From assembly GCA_016617855.1 (NCBI GenBank), contig JAECUM010016705.1, positions 1 through 64,000 on the forward strand: a stretch of DNA of 64,000 nucleotides. Direction: 5' to 3'. Shown here piece after piece: positions 11,781-22,522 of the stretch. Numbering within the stretch: the stretch's first letter is position 1; each line of letters begins with the position of its first letter. The position numbers and the translations under genes were made by a program. Origin of the DNA: Megalonaias nervosa (Eukaryota > Mollusca > Bivalvia > Unionida > Unionidae). The notes beneath the pieces are model-generated. The model was not told the origin of the DNA. It ran no database searches and saw only the letters and a program-made list of their open reading frames with translations.

Positions 11781-12747
11781 TAAGTCTGGCAGTGGCAAAG
11801 GAGGAAAAGGTCCCAGTAGAGCGCAAACGCCGCCGCAATGGATGTCGTGTACACTCTGAAACACCAGCCCGCACTATTAGTATGTCAATTTCAGTCCAGT
11901 TGTACTAGGAGACCTAAATAAAACCCAATAACGTGTAAGCCACCTGTGCAATTAACCCAATAGAATGAGTCTAGAAATTTTGTTGTTATTTTCATTCAAG
12001 TTTGAATTTTGTGCACAAAGTGTACATAAGATTATCTAAAATATAGATAATTATATAATTTATACCAATCAGCTAAGTCAAAATGACTCATACATCTTTG
12101 TAGCACGCATAGAATATAAATAAGTAACAGGAAACATTTTTTGGCGGTGGAACCAAAGGATCAAATTCGGTTTTTCAAATAGAGATATTATCAAAAAGGT
12201 TTTCAAGCCAAATGGAAAACCTATATCATTCACCCAGGCAATATTGAAAGGTTGCTCGGCTCTTTCCAAACGAGTCCGGGGACGTCGAGGTATTTCGGGT
12301 TGGACTCTACTGTACTCTTGGTCCAGTCTTGATTTTCCGGCATCAGCGTTAATACTGTGCTATTTCGTGGCTTCTTGCAGTGTTGATGGGTAGCTGAGAC
12401 TTCTATCCGGCGGGTGGGAAGCTGAGCCTCCGCGGTATGTTGCATACAATTGGCACTACGCTTCTTTCTTCTTTGTTTAGTCCTAGTACATATGCAGCAC
12501 ATTTTCCCGCTCTCTTCTGCCCCCCGTTCGGTAGCGCTAATACAGCACTGCTCGCTCCACGTGGTCCATACGTTCGGCAAGACTGCTGCTCCCGATGTTG
12601 CTCCCTCGACGTCCATATGGTGAAAAAATCGTCAATAACATATACCCACTCCACCATCGATAACATGGAACGCGCGGACCTAAAAGAAACACTCACATTC
12701 ACTTTTTTCCTACAAACACTTTATTGTCACTCATACATATAAAAAAC
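11781..12747. other. Spacer with short frames, no gene assigned
   Basis: Minus-strand frames around 12230-12702 contain a CCICTRTK cysteine pair and basic residues, but no domain can be named. The ACTCCACCATC motif near 12650 repeats one near 11610. Nothing else is supported. Confidence 0.35.
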
Positions 12748-12881
12748 ACACACTATCTTACAAATCAGAGAAACGAAGTGTTTAAAGGCACACTTCTATT
12801 TTTTGCTTACAAACACACACACTATCTTACAAGTCAGAGAAACGAAGCGATTATAGGCACACTTCTATTTTTAACCTATCA
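12748..12881. repeat. Two tandem 67-bp repeats
   Basis: The unit beginning CACACACTATCTTACAA and containing AGAGAAACGAAG then GGCACACTTCTATTTTT occurs at about 12748 and 12815. It lies just downstream, in minus orientation, of gene A's 3' signal. Confidence 0.85.
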
Positions 12882-12920
12882 ACACACAAAGACAGGCAAA
12901 TATTTTGGCAAATGAGTAGT

Positions 12921-12961
12921 ATGTCTTTTCTACATTGTTTGGGGTAGCCCTAAAAAGGGCT
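12921..12961 (-). terminator. Histone-type mRNA 3'-processing signal (gene A)
   Basis: The minus strand shows a perfect 6-bp stem AGCCCT/AGGGCT with a TTTT loop (12946-12961), followed by ACCCC. After about 13 bases comes the purine-rich TAGAAAAGACAT (12921-12932), matching a U7-binding downstream element. The stem begins only about 27 bases after the stop of gene A, the spacing typical of histone mRNAs. Sequence beyond it (TACTCATTTGCCAAAAT) is shared with the signal at 33271. Confidence 0.65.
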
Positions 12962-12987
12962 GTTTTGTTGGGGGTTGTGACAATTTT

Positions 12988-13335
12988 TTATCGTCTAAGA
13001 CTGCGTCCCCGTCTGGCTGCTGGCTTTCCCACAGGATAGGGTATGCTTCTACGGAATGAGAAGCAGAACTCTTTCGTGTCCACACGGCAGTCCACAAAAC
13101 CTCTGTGTGGCTCCTGCTGCTGTTGCTGTTCTCTCTGCTGTTTCTGAAGTCTATACTTCTTGGTTCATTCTTCTTGCTCCTTCTTGATTTCGTCTTTAAA
13201 CACCTTTTCTATCAGGTCCTGGTACACTTTTAACATCCTGTCATTTTCAATCTCATCAGGCTTGGGTATCAGGTTTTGCCTGACACAATGTAAATTCACG
13301 TGGGCTTCGTTCAGCTTTGCTAGTCTTGAACACAT
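12988..13335 (-). pseudogene. Small coiled-coil gene A with basic tail, one in-frame stop
   Basis: The 115-codon minus-strand frame starts MCSRLAKLNEAHVN. It continues through a helical, charged segment (MLKVYQDLIEKVFKDEIKKEQ) and a Q-rich run, and ends in an Arg-rich tail (AARRGRSLRR). One TGA interrupts it near residue 57. The start was chosen because the leader and MxSxLAK start recur before the ORF at 18793. A histone-type 3' signal follows closely. The protein is not a core histone by sequence. It may be a small DNA-binding coiled-coil protein, which is inference. It is a paralogue of gene B. Confidence 0.5.
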
Positions 13336-13387
13336 CTTCACAGGTTAAGGAGTCAACAACGGATGGTCAGACTGCTACTAGTACTGT

Positions 13388-13522
13388 TGTATTAAGGTCG
13401 CATGCGAACTAAGACATGCGCGACCATTTAATACCCTCATATGAGGGTTGATTAATTTTTCGGGGGGGGGGGGCGGTATGGTGCCTCACCCCCTCAACCC
13501 TTTATAGTGTGCATGGCACACT
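13388..13522. repeat. Third promoter-like repeat copy, upstream of gene A
   Basis: GGTCGCATGCGAACT, GCGCGACCATTTAAT, GGTATGGTGCC and TTTATAGTGTGCATGG occur in the same order as in the copies at 11459-11780. A 12-base G run is inserted in the middle. Position upstream of gene A on the minus strand supports a promoter or enhancer role. Confidence 0.5.
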
Positions 13523-13779
13523 GATTGATTTGAATGTCCAGGCGAGGGAAGACAGGAGGGATGGTGACGGAAAAGGAGCCACTTGTGAACATCCTGGATC
13601 ATTTTTGTTTCATTTTCCGGATAATTAAAGATGTCGTCTTGTCTCAGTTTTGAATAATGATGCACTGTGCTGTTGAGTTTGAGTATAAGTTTAGATGAAG
13701 TGGGATATAGTATATGATTTGGAGTTATTTATTTAGACGTTAATATTTGGGTTTTAATTAAGTATGATTGAAAAGTTTC

Positions 13780-14030
13780 CGCATTGTGTGGTAGTCCTGA
13801 TGACTGGGTTTAGTCACCTTATAGATCTAGTTGGGGTCTTATGACCTATATCTAGTTAGTGCGCATCATTGTGCAGCCGGGCTGGTGGTCTTGGGTTTTT
13901 AACCACCTCATAGTTTTAATTGAGGTCCTTAATAATTAGCTAATTTAGTATTGTTCCAATCGTTGCCACATTGTACGGCTGGACCTGCTGGTTTGGGTTT
14001 TTAGCCACCTTATATATACTATTTGATGGA
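13780..14030. repeat. Three diverged tandem units in LINE 3' flank
   Basis: Around 13790, 13880 and 13985 the pattern GG(T/A)(C/G)CTG..GGGTTT(T)TAGCCACCTTATA repeats with substitutions, about 100 bp apart. It sits downstream, in minus orientation, of the LINE's RNase H and could be 3' UTR repeat. Confidence 0.5.
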
Positions 14031-15000
14031 CAATTTGATGAGTTGTAGTAAATGTATAGTTCTTTCCACACTTAATCTTAATGGTAGAGTAGAGGGTAGT
14101 GGAGGTATTATAGAAGTTGTTAGTACTTATCTAGGTGTTTAAATTATATTTATGGTGACCTATCTCAATTGACATTGCTAGAATGATGGCTTAGAATTGG
14201 TTGCATACATTTCTGTAATTCGATTGCATTGCTTAATTTATGGAACTAGGATCATGTATGTTTCAGGTTTCCATTGAGTCATGGGTCAGACATATAAAGA
14301 CAGGAAGAATTAGTCCAGCTAGTGTTGGGTCTAAGTACGCGTACAGGCGTAACCAAACCTATGCGCCCTTCACAAGCGTGACTGTTCCATCTGTGTTTTC
14401 ACAAGGTCTGTTCATCAGGATAGTTCTTTCCTAATATTAGTTGAATTGCATGGAAATTATTAACTAGTTGCATTGCCTGTGGTAACTTGTTAGGGGAGTT
14501 AGATGATTGTAAAGTGTAATGGTAAAGCTAATGGGGTCTTCTAGCAACAATGAAGGTTATTATAATGGAGGGCGAGAAAGCTACAATAAAATTTTTCCCT
14601 GTTTACCTATGGCTTTGACGAAATACAAAATGTTTTTGTATGTCAAGTTTAGGTTGGGATTGGTCTGTTCCAAAACCTCCAAGTATATTGATGGAGAGCC
14701 TATGGACTTTTGTAGCGTTGTAAATGTTTCTCGATGTGTCTGGTATTTATGGTACATATTAAAGACGTGCTGTAAATTCTCAGGACAATGAGGGCAATTG
14801 GGGCCACAATCCCTGTCGATCGGTAGTTATTTTCCGAAAAAGCTGGCTAATAGGGTTCTTCCAGTTCTAATTCTATTAACGATTTTTTGATTGTGTTTAT
14901 TATCCAGCTTTGGTGTTTATTTTCGTTCCTGCACACTGTTTTTGGATAGAGTACAGTGTATGTCCCTTCGGGCACTTGTCCAATTCGTGTTGCCATTTTT
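14031..15000. other. Probable LINE 3' region, no coding signal
   Basis: Short open frames such as 14240-14434 and 14519-14791 on the plus strand have no recognisable motif. The region follows the RNase H of the LINE on its coding strand and is probably its C-terminus and 3' UTR. Confidence 0.4.
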
Positions 15001-18000
15001 CTATAATTTTCGGCCTATGATGCTATAAATCTCCTTGGTGTTATATTTCAGCTTATTATCTTCGATTTCTTTGAGTTTGAGCTTCGCTGCTAGATTCGCT
15101 TTTTTATTTCCAGATATGTCGATGTGAGACGGTACCCACATAAATTCTATGATTTGGTTGTTACTTTCCAAGTTCATGAAGAGGAGATTAGTATCTTTCA
15201 TGAAATTGTCTAGGCTGTCAGAGTGTCCGGTTTCTAGTAATTTTAGAACGCTGAGTGAATCACTAATAATTATAGATTTGCGAATATTGTTTGATTGAAC
15301 CCATTTGAGTGCTTCCATTAAGGTCCAGAATTCTGCTGTATAAATGGAGCAGTCGTCTGGGAGTCTGTTACTCAGTTACTCAGTTCTGTATTTTTTATTG
15401 GTATAACAATAACGGCTGCTGTTCTGTCGGGATTATTGGTTTTGGGCCCGTCAGTGTAGGTTTTGATGTAGTCACGGTAGGGCATGTCAATGTCTGTTAG
15501 TATTATTGATCTTATTTCTTGCTGATGGTCGTGTTTGGATCCAAATTTTATCGCTTGTAAGTTGATTTTGGGTGTTTTACATGTCCATGGTATTGGATCA
15601 GGAAATTAATTTGGTCTGATTGTAGGTTTTGTAAGTCTAGATCATTGCTTAATTCGTGGATCTTCTTTCCTCCTGGTGGATTTGGTACTAATTTGCGACT
15701 GAATGCAGTGTTACATCTTCTGATAATTGATTTATTGGGGTGAGAATCTTCATGTATCGATATTCTTGCCGCATATCTAAGTGTCAGCTCATCTATTCTT
15801 CGTGTTAGTGGTAATTCTCCTACAAGTTCTTCTTTAGGGGGATTTTTATACGTTCCTGTACATACACGTAATGGCTTCGATTAAAAAGTATACAATTTTG
15901 TTAGTAAGTTTGGCTTGGCTGATGCATAAACTTGACACCCATAATCCAATCTGGACCTTATTAGTGATCTAAATAGTGTCAAAAGCGTATCTTGGTCGGC
16001 TCCCCAGTTAAATCCTTTAATACTCCTTTAGAAGGTTTAAATCTTGATTGCATGCTCGGACAAGTTCCGAGATGTGGTAGTTCCACGTAAGATGTTCATC
16101 AAAATACATGCCCAAGAATTTTGTTACCTTTTCGAATTTTATTTGTTCGCCTTTTATGTAAAGGGAAGGGTAACTTCTAGTGGTATTTGATTTGGGGGAG
16201 AACATTATTCCTACTGTTTTTCATTTGGAGATCTTAACTCCCCATTTGTCGGCACAGCGGCCGATTTGATTTAGGCTCTTTTGATATTCCGTTATCATTT
16301 GATTACTGGAGGGGTTTCCAGCCTTCCAGATGCCGCTGTCATTTGCAAACTGGGATAGATCTAGTTTGGTTCGATCGACCGAGCGCTCAAGGTCATTGAC
16401 CATTATTTTGAATGGGGTGGGACTTAAGACACTTCCCTGCAGGGAAACGTTCTCTAGTCAATGGGTTTCTGAGTATTGGTCCCCTATTCTTGTCCTGATT
16501 TGGCGTCCATTTAAGAAATTGTCTATTCGCCGGTGCATGTGGCCATTAATACCGTAGTGGTTTAGTTTCGCAATTAGGCCGTTGGTCCACACCAGATCAA
16601 AGACTTTTTCCAGGTCGAGAAAAATTGCAATGAGGTTGTGGTCTCATTTCTCTTAACGTTAAATGCTAATTTGATGTATGATTCTAGCCAAATAATTGAT
16701 CTAGGGTGGATCTTTTACTGCGAATGCCGCTCTGATTTTTAGAAATCAGGTCATTGCTGTCTAGGTGATATCTGAGCCTGTTATTAATCATCGTTTCCAT
16801 CACTTTACATATGTTGTCTGTGAGGAATATTGGCCTGTATGATGCTATTTCTGCTGGATCTTTGCAATGTTTTGGAATTGGGATTACGATGGCTTGTTTC
16901 CATTTATGGTTGATTGTTCCGGATCTCCATGATGTGTTAATAAGGTTGAGAATTGCGATTTCCATATTTTCGGGTATATTCTTGTAAATTTCGTATCCCA
17001 AATTGTCTTCTCCGGGTGATGTCGATTTCTTTCCCTTGAGCGCGGTTTTCCATTCTTGAATGCTAAAATCTATCTTTAGCGGCCTATTGTTCGTTTCCAA
17101 ATCATGAAAGATGTGAGGAAATTTGTTTTCCACCATTTTTCGATGGATTTGGAATGGGGTTGTGTGGTTACTGTTACTGCTCATTCCCTCAAAATGTTTG
17201 GCAAGTAGGTCTGCATTGTCTTTGTTTGTTTTTGCTCGTGTTATTTTTGGTATGGTTTTTGTTGTCTTTCCTTTCATTGTCTTAATTTTGCTCCATAACT
17301 GTTTACCATTGCATATGAAGTCTAGTTTTGAGCAGTAAGTTTGCCACGAGTTTTCTTTCGCATTGCGAATAGCTATTTTTGTTGCTTTTTCCTTGGATTC
17401 GTATGTGAGAAAATCCAAGGATTGTCCTGTATGTTTGAATCTGTTTAGGGCTCTTTTCTTTTCCCTAAAGGCTTTTTGGCAATCAAAAATCCACCAAGGG
17501 ACTGAAGGTTTTGCATTTGAGATGTTTCCTCTTCCTGTCATGGGTATGCTCCTGGTTGCGGTCGTTGTTAGACTTTCTAGTATATTTTGAATATTTATAT
17601 GCTGCTGTCTCTGATATTTTCTATGTTTACACAGGTCCGTATGGATCTGAATGTGTCCCAATCGGCTTTGTCAAACCGCCATCTTGGAATTTTAGTAAAG
17701 TTGGTGAGTTGGGTGGTTAGATTGATAGTAATGATTACAGGGAAGTGGTCACTTCCTAATGTACTATTCTGATCTACTTCCCAATTTGTTACTGAAGCCA
17801 TCTTGGGAGTACTAATGGTTAGATCTGTGGCTGACAGTGAGCTAGTTTCTGGGTGTATTCTGGTGCCTGCACCGTTATTGAGTATCACCAGATTAGAGCT
17901 GTATACGAATTCCTCAATTAACTTCCCTCTTTTATCTAAGTGAGTTGCTCCCCATCTTTTGCTATGGACATTGAAATCTGCGCATATTACGCACTCGTTG

Positions 18001-18491
18001 CCACTAATACAGTGCAGAGATTTGTTGATTTCTTCCCCGATCATAAGTATTGAAAACCTCGAGCATCGGTGTCTGTGTGGATAAATACCGAATGGTACTC
18101 AAGTGTTTCCAATTTGTTATTACTTATGTTTCCTATTTTGGAATTTGGCAGTGTATCACTGATATAAATTCCTAAAGAAAAACCTCTTTTTTATACCATT
18201 TTCTCTGTTGTGAAAATAACCTGTAGAATATCCAGGGATTTTCGGAATATGTCTGGTAGAACTTGTTATATATGATTATTGTGTGCATTTAATATCTAGC
18301 TTGGTAGTTTCTTTATTTCGTTTGATAATTAATTCGAGGCTATTTGGTAATAACCCTCGGAAGTTCCATTGCCAAATTATTAAAGTCTGTTTTTCCTTTT
18401 GATTCATTTTGAATATCAAATTTACTGAATAATTATTATATTTGGCGTGGTATTTGTTTAGTAATAGATAGGTAATTCTCAAGGATATCAC
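15001..18491 (-). mobile_element. I-clade-type LINE ORF2: endonuclease, reverse transcriptase, RNase H
   Basis: Minus-strand pieces fall in canonical order. An endonuclease at about 18460-17700 has WQWNFRGL, later CADFNVHSKRWG and GSDHFPVII. A reverse transcriptase follows at about 17500-16000 (KQAIVIPIPK, then ASYRPI, and the FAND box near 16345). An RNase H comes last at 15001-15318 (SDSLSVLKLL, then WVPSHIDISGNKKAN). An endonuclease LINE carrying RNase H points to the I superfamily. The frame is broken in several places. The reverse-transcriptase box reads FAND instead of the expected F/Y-x-DD, so a metal-binding aspartate is lost. It is an inactive copy. Confidence 0.85.
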
Positions 18492-18586
18492 TAAGTAATT
18501 TAAAGATTGTCATACAAGGTGTTTGGTCTTTTTTTGTGAGGGCTATAATGCTAGTAGTTATTCTCCTATGTATTGTACCATAACGC

Positions 18587-18793
18587 TTAATGGAAATATT
18601 CGAATTTATTAATGTTGGTATCAATTTTAACCAAGTAAGAATAATAATTGCTTGAGGTGCTTGCGGTGCTACCAGATGGTATGGATTGAGCTTTTGGGTT
18701 GGATATGGGTACATGTTGCCTATTGGCATTGCTGTTATTGGTTTCTTCTATTTGCATTGCGTTTGCTCTTTGTTTAGCTAGTTTTGAAGACAT
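18587..18793 (-). CDS. Short ORF sharing the leader and start of genes A/B
   Basis: A 68-codon frame starts MSSKLAKQRANAMQIEE and runs into Ser/Asn/Pro-rich sequence. Its leader (ACCATCAATTGTTGACTC, then GTGAAGATG) is nearly the same as that of gene A. A TATA-like stretch, CATAAAAAAG on the minus strand (18844-18853), sits at the position of gene B's TATA box. It directly precedes the LINE endonuclease, so it may be the LINE's ORF1 start. Alternatively it is a third gene of the A/B family cut by the LINE. The two readings cannot be separated here. Confidence 0.35.
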   Translation of the reverse strand: MSSKLAKQRANAMQIEETNNSNANRQHVPISNPKAQSIPSGSTASTSSNYYSYLVKIDTNINKFEYFH

Positions 18794-19092
18794 CTTCACG
18801 AGTTGATGAGTCAACAATTGATGGTCATACTGGAGAACGCCCCTTTTTTATGGCTGCGATCCCTGCAATTTGTTTTGCGTAGGAACGCAATGTTTCATTT
18901 CTTGGTGAGGGATAGAGAGAGATGTCAAAAAGCATAGATAGTGAAAACAAAATTTCTTTAAAAAAAATCACAAAAACTTTTCTAAAAGATAACGTTTATA
19001 TTCAACCAACAATTAACCAAAACATAATATAACATCAACATATTTTTTTCTTCAAATAACCAAATTTTGACAAGGTTAACAACGTTGTGAAG

Positions 19093-19690
19093 TCAAGTTG
19101 GACTTCCACTGATAGAGGTCATTTGGCCATTGATGTGCACTACGTTTCTAGTTAAAGACAAGAAATATCCATAACGGTAACAAAACCATCGATCTACTTT
19201 TTCATCGCTTCTAGAAGAGTCACTATCAACATAAATCACTAAATGTTCTAAGGGATATCCAAGATTGCGTTGATGAAGATAATACACACAATATTATCCA
19301 TACACCATGGAATCTGTACTTTGTAATTTCACATTACTGAATCGCGTCGTCTGCACATTTCTTCTCATAAAGTCGCTAATGTCGTCTTCCAAAGGCTGTA
19401 ATCCATACGAATCAAAATACTCCACACGGTCATGGTGGGGAAAGTAGACGGCTACCCAGTGGGTTCCTGGGTTGATGACTGTCGTCCGTTTTGATGACAT
19501 AAGCTTGATGGTCTTTATGATTGCGATAAGGAAGTTCATCTTCAGCGCACACGACAGGATTCCAAGAAGCGGTGTACGAATTGTTTTTTCTCAAGGTAAT
19601 AAAGTTCCCAGGTACCCATTTTTTTTTTTGTCTTGTTTCACAGGTCATGATAAGTCATCAATTCAATCCTGTCTCTTTGCTTGAAAATAT
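19093..19690 (-). pseudogene. Adenain-like cysteine protease, catalytic Cys lost
   Basis: Virion maturation protease of the adenovirus C5 type. The N-terminal piece (ASWNPVVCAEDELP, AYVIKTD) lies at about 19580-19490. After a frameshift come PGTHWVAVYF with the catalytic His and VEYFDSYGLQP with the acidic residue (about 19475-19395). The cysteine region near 19290-19310 reads SMVYG, then a TAA stop, then YCVYYLHQRN. A tyrosine occupies the place where this family has its catalytic cysteine. The gene is therefore inactivated three ways: frameshift, stop and active-site change. It lies downstream of the capsid genes, as in other Polintons. Confidence 0.85.
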
Positions 19691-20105
19691 CTGTCAAGTA
19701 ATCGTCCCTTCGCTTCGTGCCCGTACTCTGAGGCAAGACAGTTTCGATGTGATGGATCACTAGAACACTCAGTGGAGGGGAGGAATGATCACGCAAGTCT
19801 TTGTACCACTGGTGCAATACTGATTCTTCCAAGATGAGACCCCAAGCGTCATCAAGATAATCATCCAAGTTTTGTTTTTGACTCATCATCAGACATTTAT
19901 CGTGTCGAATTTGACTGGGATGATCGTCTTGATATAAATAGCAATCTTTCTTGGACAAAACTGTAATAGTTTCTGCCAGGTGTTTGGCAAAACAGGAGAC
20001 TAAAAGTTGTTCTTGTTCTGGCCATCTGGAAATGACCATCACCTCTTCGTCTTTGTCTTTGGGTTCTGCTTCCACGATATCCCATTTCCAAAGATTCTCA
20101 ACCAT
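19638..20105 (-). CDS. Hypothetical 155-residue protein between capsid and protease
   Basis: An open frame starts MVENLWKWDIVEAEP, with acidic and aromatic stretches (DDYLDDAWGLILEES) and a region LSVLVIHHIETVLP. No domain is recognised. It may be an extra N-terminal portion or a neighbour of the protease, whose frame overlaps its 3' end. Its openness among otherwise broken genes may be chance preservation. Confidence 0.35.
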   Translation of the reverse strand: MVENLWKWDIVEAEPKDKDEEVMVISRWPEQEQLLVSCFAKHLAETITVLSKKDCYLYQDDHPSQIRHDKCLMMSQKQNLDDYLDDAWGLILEESVLHQWYKDLRDHSSPPLSVLVIHHIETVLPQSTGTKRRDDYLTDIFKQRDRIELMTYHDL

Positions 20106-20109
20106 TCAA

Positions 20110-21423
20110 AGAGGGATAAGACTCTTCCATAGCGTCTAATAGTCTAGAATGACTTCTCTCAAACTGTTGATTTCTTTCGTATTGTCGAATTCGGCATACA
20201 AGATGACGTTCACCGTCTCGGTTAGGCCTTCTGCAAACTGAAGTTCCACACACAGTTCACAGGATTTTATAGAGTGGAAATGTCATTGCCTTGGTCTGGA
20301 GTGAAATCAAAGGCTGTCATGCATAATCGTCGTACTAAATGCCGTGGCTGCTGTTGGTCCCCAGATGTCCCGTGGCTTCGTACAGAGACAAGTACGATCT
20401 CAAGTAATTCTTCTGGGTAAAGTTACGTTCGAAGGGTGTGGTACACAAGGTCTTGCCATCGCAACTCACTTCGATACTGGACACTCTGTAGTGCTTAAAC
20501 TCGAAAGGATTGGCAGTTGAGGGCTTTGTTGCTGACGATACCAACGATTAAACGTTTGGGTAACTGTCCTTGGAACAGATGATCTTCGATCTTGGATCGG
20601 AGTTCAGCGGCAATGGTGAAAGTTTTCACTTCCATTTGTCGTATCGGATACTTGGCGGTCGTTCTGCTCAAAATGTGACTTATGTCGTTTCCCACTTTAG
20701 GTAACACTTCCACGCGGCGTACGTAGAGTCTGGCTTCTTGGATGACTGTTTTGTACTCGTTGGCATATGCCATCAAATGGAAAACGGTAATGCTACGATT
20801 CAGTCTCAAGCGGATATCCACTCCGTTCAGCAAATACTTTTCTTGCAGCCACATGTCCAAATGCAAACGACCCATCAGTTATAAACATCGTCATTGCAGG
20901 ATTTTCTTTCGCTAGTCGTTAAAGCCACATTGTGAGGATCGTCAGCTGCTGTTAGGACTGTGTTTTTAAACTTGTCCTCCGCTGCTGTGTCAGGTTTCCA
21001 TACGACACAAGCATCCAGATGAGTGTTCTTGGCATCTTTTCCGTACGTCAAGAGATTTTCCAGGTATGCTCAGTAAGGGTAAGTATCCATTCTGCTGCTG
21101 AATAGTTTGTTATTCAAGTACAAATCCACTTCGCTGAACAAGGAATGCAAGAAATTGTTGACGGGAGCTACTCTAGCATAGGCTCCCGGAGCGGTGTCGT
21201 CCGTTTTGATCACTTTGACTTTCAAATACAAGTAACTGCTATTCAGATCGATATTATCTTTGGGCTGTTCTTTGATTTCAAATTCGATGGGAGCTGAGGT
21301 TGTCAAAGTGGAGATGGGGTGAAATTCTACCCATTGGGATTCTTGCATCGTCATCATACTAGGTGGCATGGCAAACAGATCCAGTTCCGACTTGGAACAA
21401 TCGCAAGACACTCGGTGCATCAT
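20110..21423 (-). pseudogene. Major capsid protein (hexon-like double jelly roll), broken
   Basis: The N-terminal piece (21070-21423) contains DLNSSYLYLKVKV, APVNNFLHSLFSEVDLYLN and DTYPY, the conserved first jelly-roll region of Polinton/adintovirus hexons. An in-frame TGA follows TYPY at about 21067. The frame continues (AYLENLLTYGKDAK) to another break near 20880. Middle (20495-20875; LRLNRSITVFHLMAY) and C-terminal pieces (20335-20544; NPFEFKHYRVSSIEV, FTQKNYLRSYLSLYEATG) follow in shifted frames. A last stretch with FDFTPDQ ends near 20110. Length over 400 residues fits the family. This is the shell protein of the virion; the copy cannot make an intact one. Confidence 0.85.
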
Positions 21424-21474
21424 TTTTTCTCTGTTATTTAATAATCAAAAACATCTAATTCTTCGTTTGTTGGT

Positions 21475-21866
21475 CTATCTACCAATGGGTGTGGGAAGGC
21501 CTCTGGAGTGGTGTTTTCGTTGTCTCTTTCTTCTTTGTCCTTGCTGTAGTGTCAGGTTAGCAGGAATGCCTGACTGGGCAGCGTCCAGGGCATTTATAGG
21601 AGTTTCTCGTCGGCCCAAAATGTCTTTTATAGTTTCAAGCAAGACATTCTTGCCTGCTCTCAAGAAAGCTTCTTTGGGATTTTGTTCGTCGATGATGACA
21701 TTTTGGAGAAATTCTTTGCCTTTAGTCAAAGCGACAGCTTTCAAGGCGTGCAATCCTTGCGTCTCCATCGGTTTCAAAACGGGGGCCACCGAACGGACAC
21801 CGATTTCAGTATATCTCTTAAACCATGTCCTCGCTGTCGAGAGACTCCTTTGTACATAGGATGCAT
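21475..21866 (-). pseudogene. pX-like basic minor capsid protein
   Basis: The first piece has QRGHGLRDILKSVSVR. After a frameshift near 21795 come an Ala/Lys-rich helical stretch (LHALKAVALTKGKEF) and a basic tail RRKRQRKHHSR. The glycine-rich GHGL motif followed by an amphipathic segment is like that of the minor capsid protein at 49711 in element 2, so the two appear to be relatives. By analogy with adenovirus core/cement proteins it may bind DNA or the inner capsid, which is inference. It lies between the penton-like and major capsid genes. Confidence 0.6.
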
Positions 21867-21869
21867 GAC

Positions 21870-22487
21870 TTACAAGTCGTCAGAGAATCGTTCTCTAAAA
21901 TGGAGTTTCACAGTAACTTTTCCTTTGGAGAATGAAATATTTTGCCCCAGATCTCCTTTTATAGTAATGTTGACAGTATCGAAATACGACTTACGGACGG
22001 GTAAATACTGAGGATGTACAAATTCGCGGTGAACGTGATAGGTCTTTCCACCTTTTTCTTTATTGGTCGTGCCAGAATCTACTTTGAAAGGAATGACTCG
22101 CAGTAACAGTGCGCATATGTGTCCCACCACGTTGTACTCCAGCACATTGTGACTGTTTGGAGGGTGACTGACGTTGGACGCAAAGACTCCCGTTATTACC
22201 TTTAGAGTATTTCAGGTAAGGATTGGGGAGAAGGTAACCGATACAACTGCTCAGTAAAATGGTCCACAATTGTTTGTCTCCTTGTTGCAAACTCAAAATG
22301 GCAATGTCAGCACCGATGACACAATACACCACAAAGATCTGGCAGAAAAAAAGACGATTTGCGCTTTAGGCACACGTTCTCCACACCACACCCACAAGGG
22401 TTCCTTTTGTAAATCTTGCAGAGAAGAACTCGGGGAAGGAGTGGTCACTGCGGTGGTTGAGACTGTGTTGAAGGGCATGATGATCAC
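21870..22487 (-). pseudogene. Penton-like minor capsid protein, C-terminal part
   Basis: The best-preserved piece (21870-22145) ends with FDTVNITIKGDLGQNISF then KVTVKLHFRERF. This beta-strand pattern at the C-terminus is characteristic of Polinton penton/minor jelly-roll proteins. Upstream pieces (22060-22487) include LQQGDKQLWTILLSS and PNPYLKYSKG in other frames, so at least two frameshifts are present. It would form the pentameric vertex with the hexon-like protein. Element 2 has an intact equivalent at 53958-55436, only distantly alike. Confidence 0.65.
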
Positions 22488-22522
22488 TTCATTTTATAGT
22501 CGATGACTTGCGAAGCGTCGAT

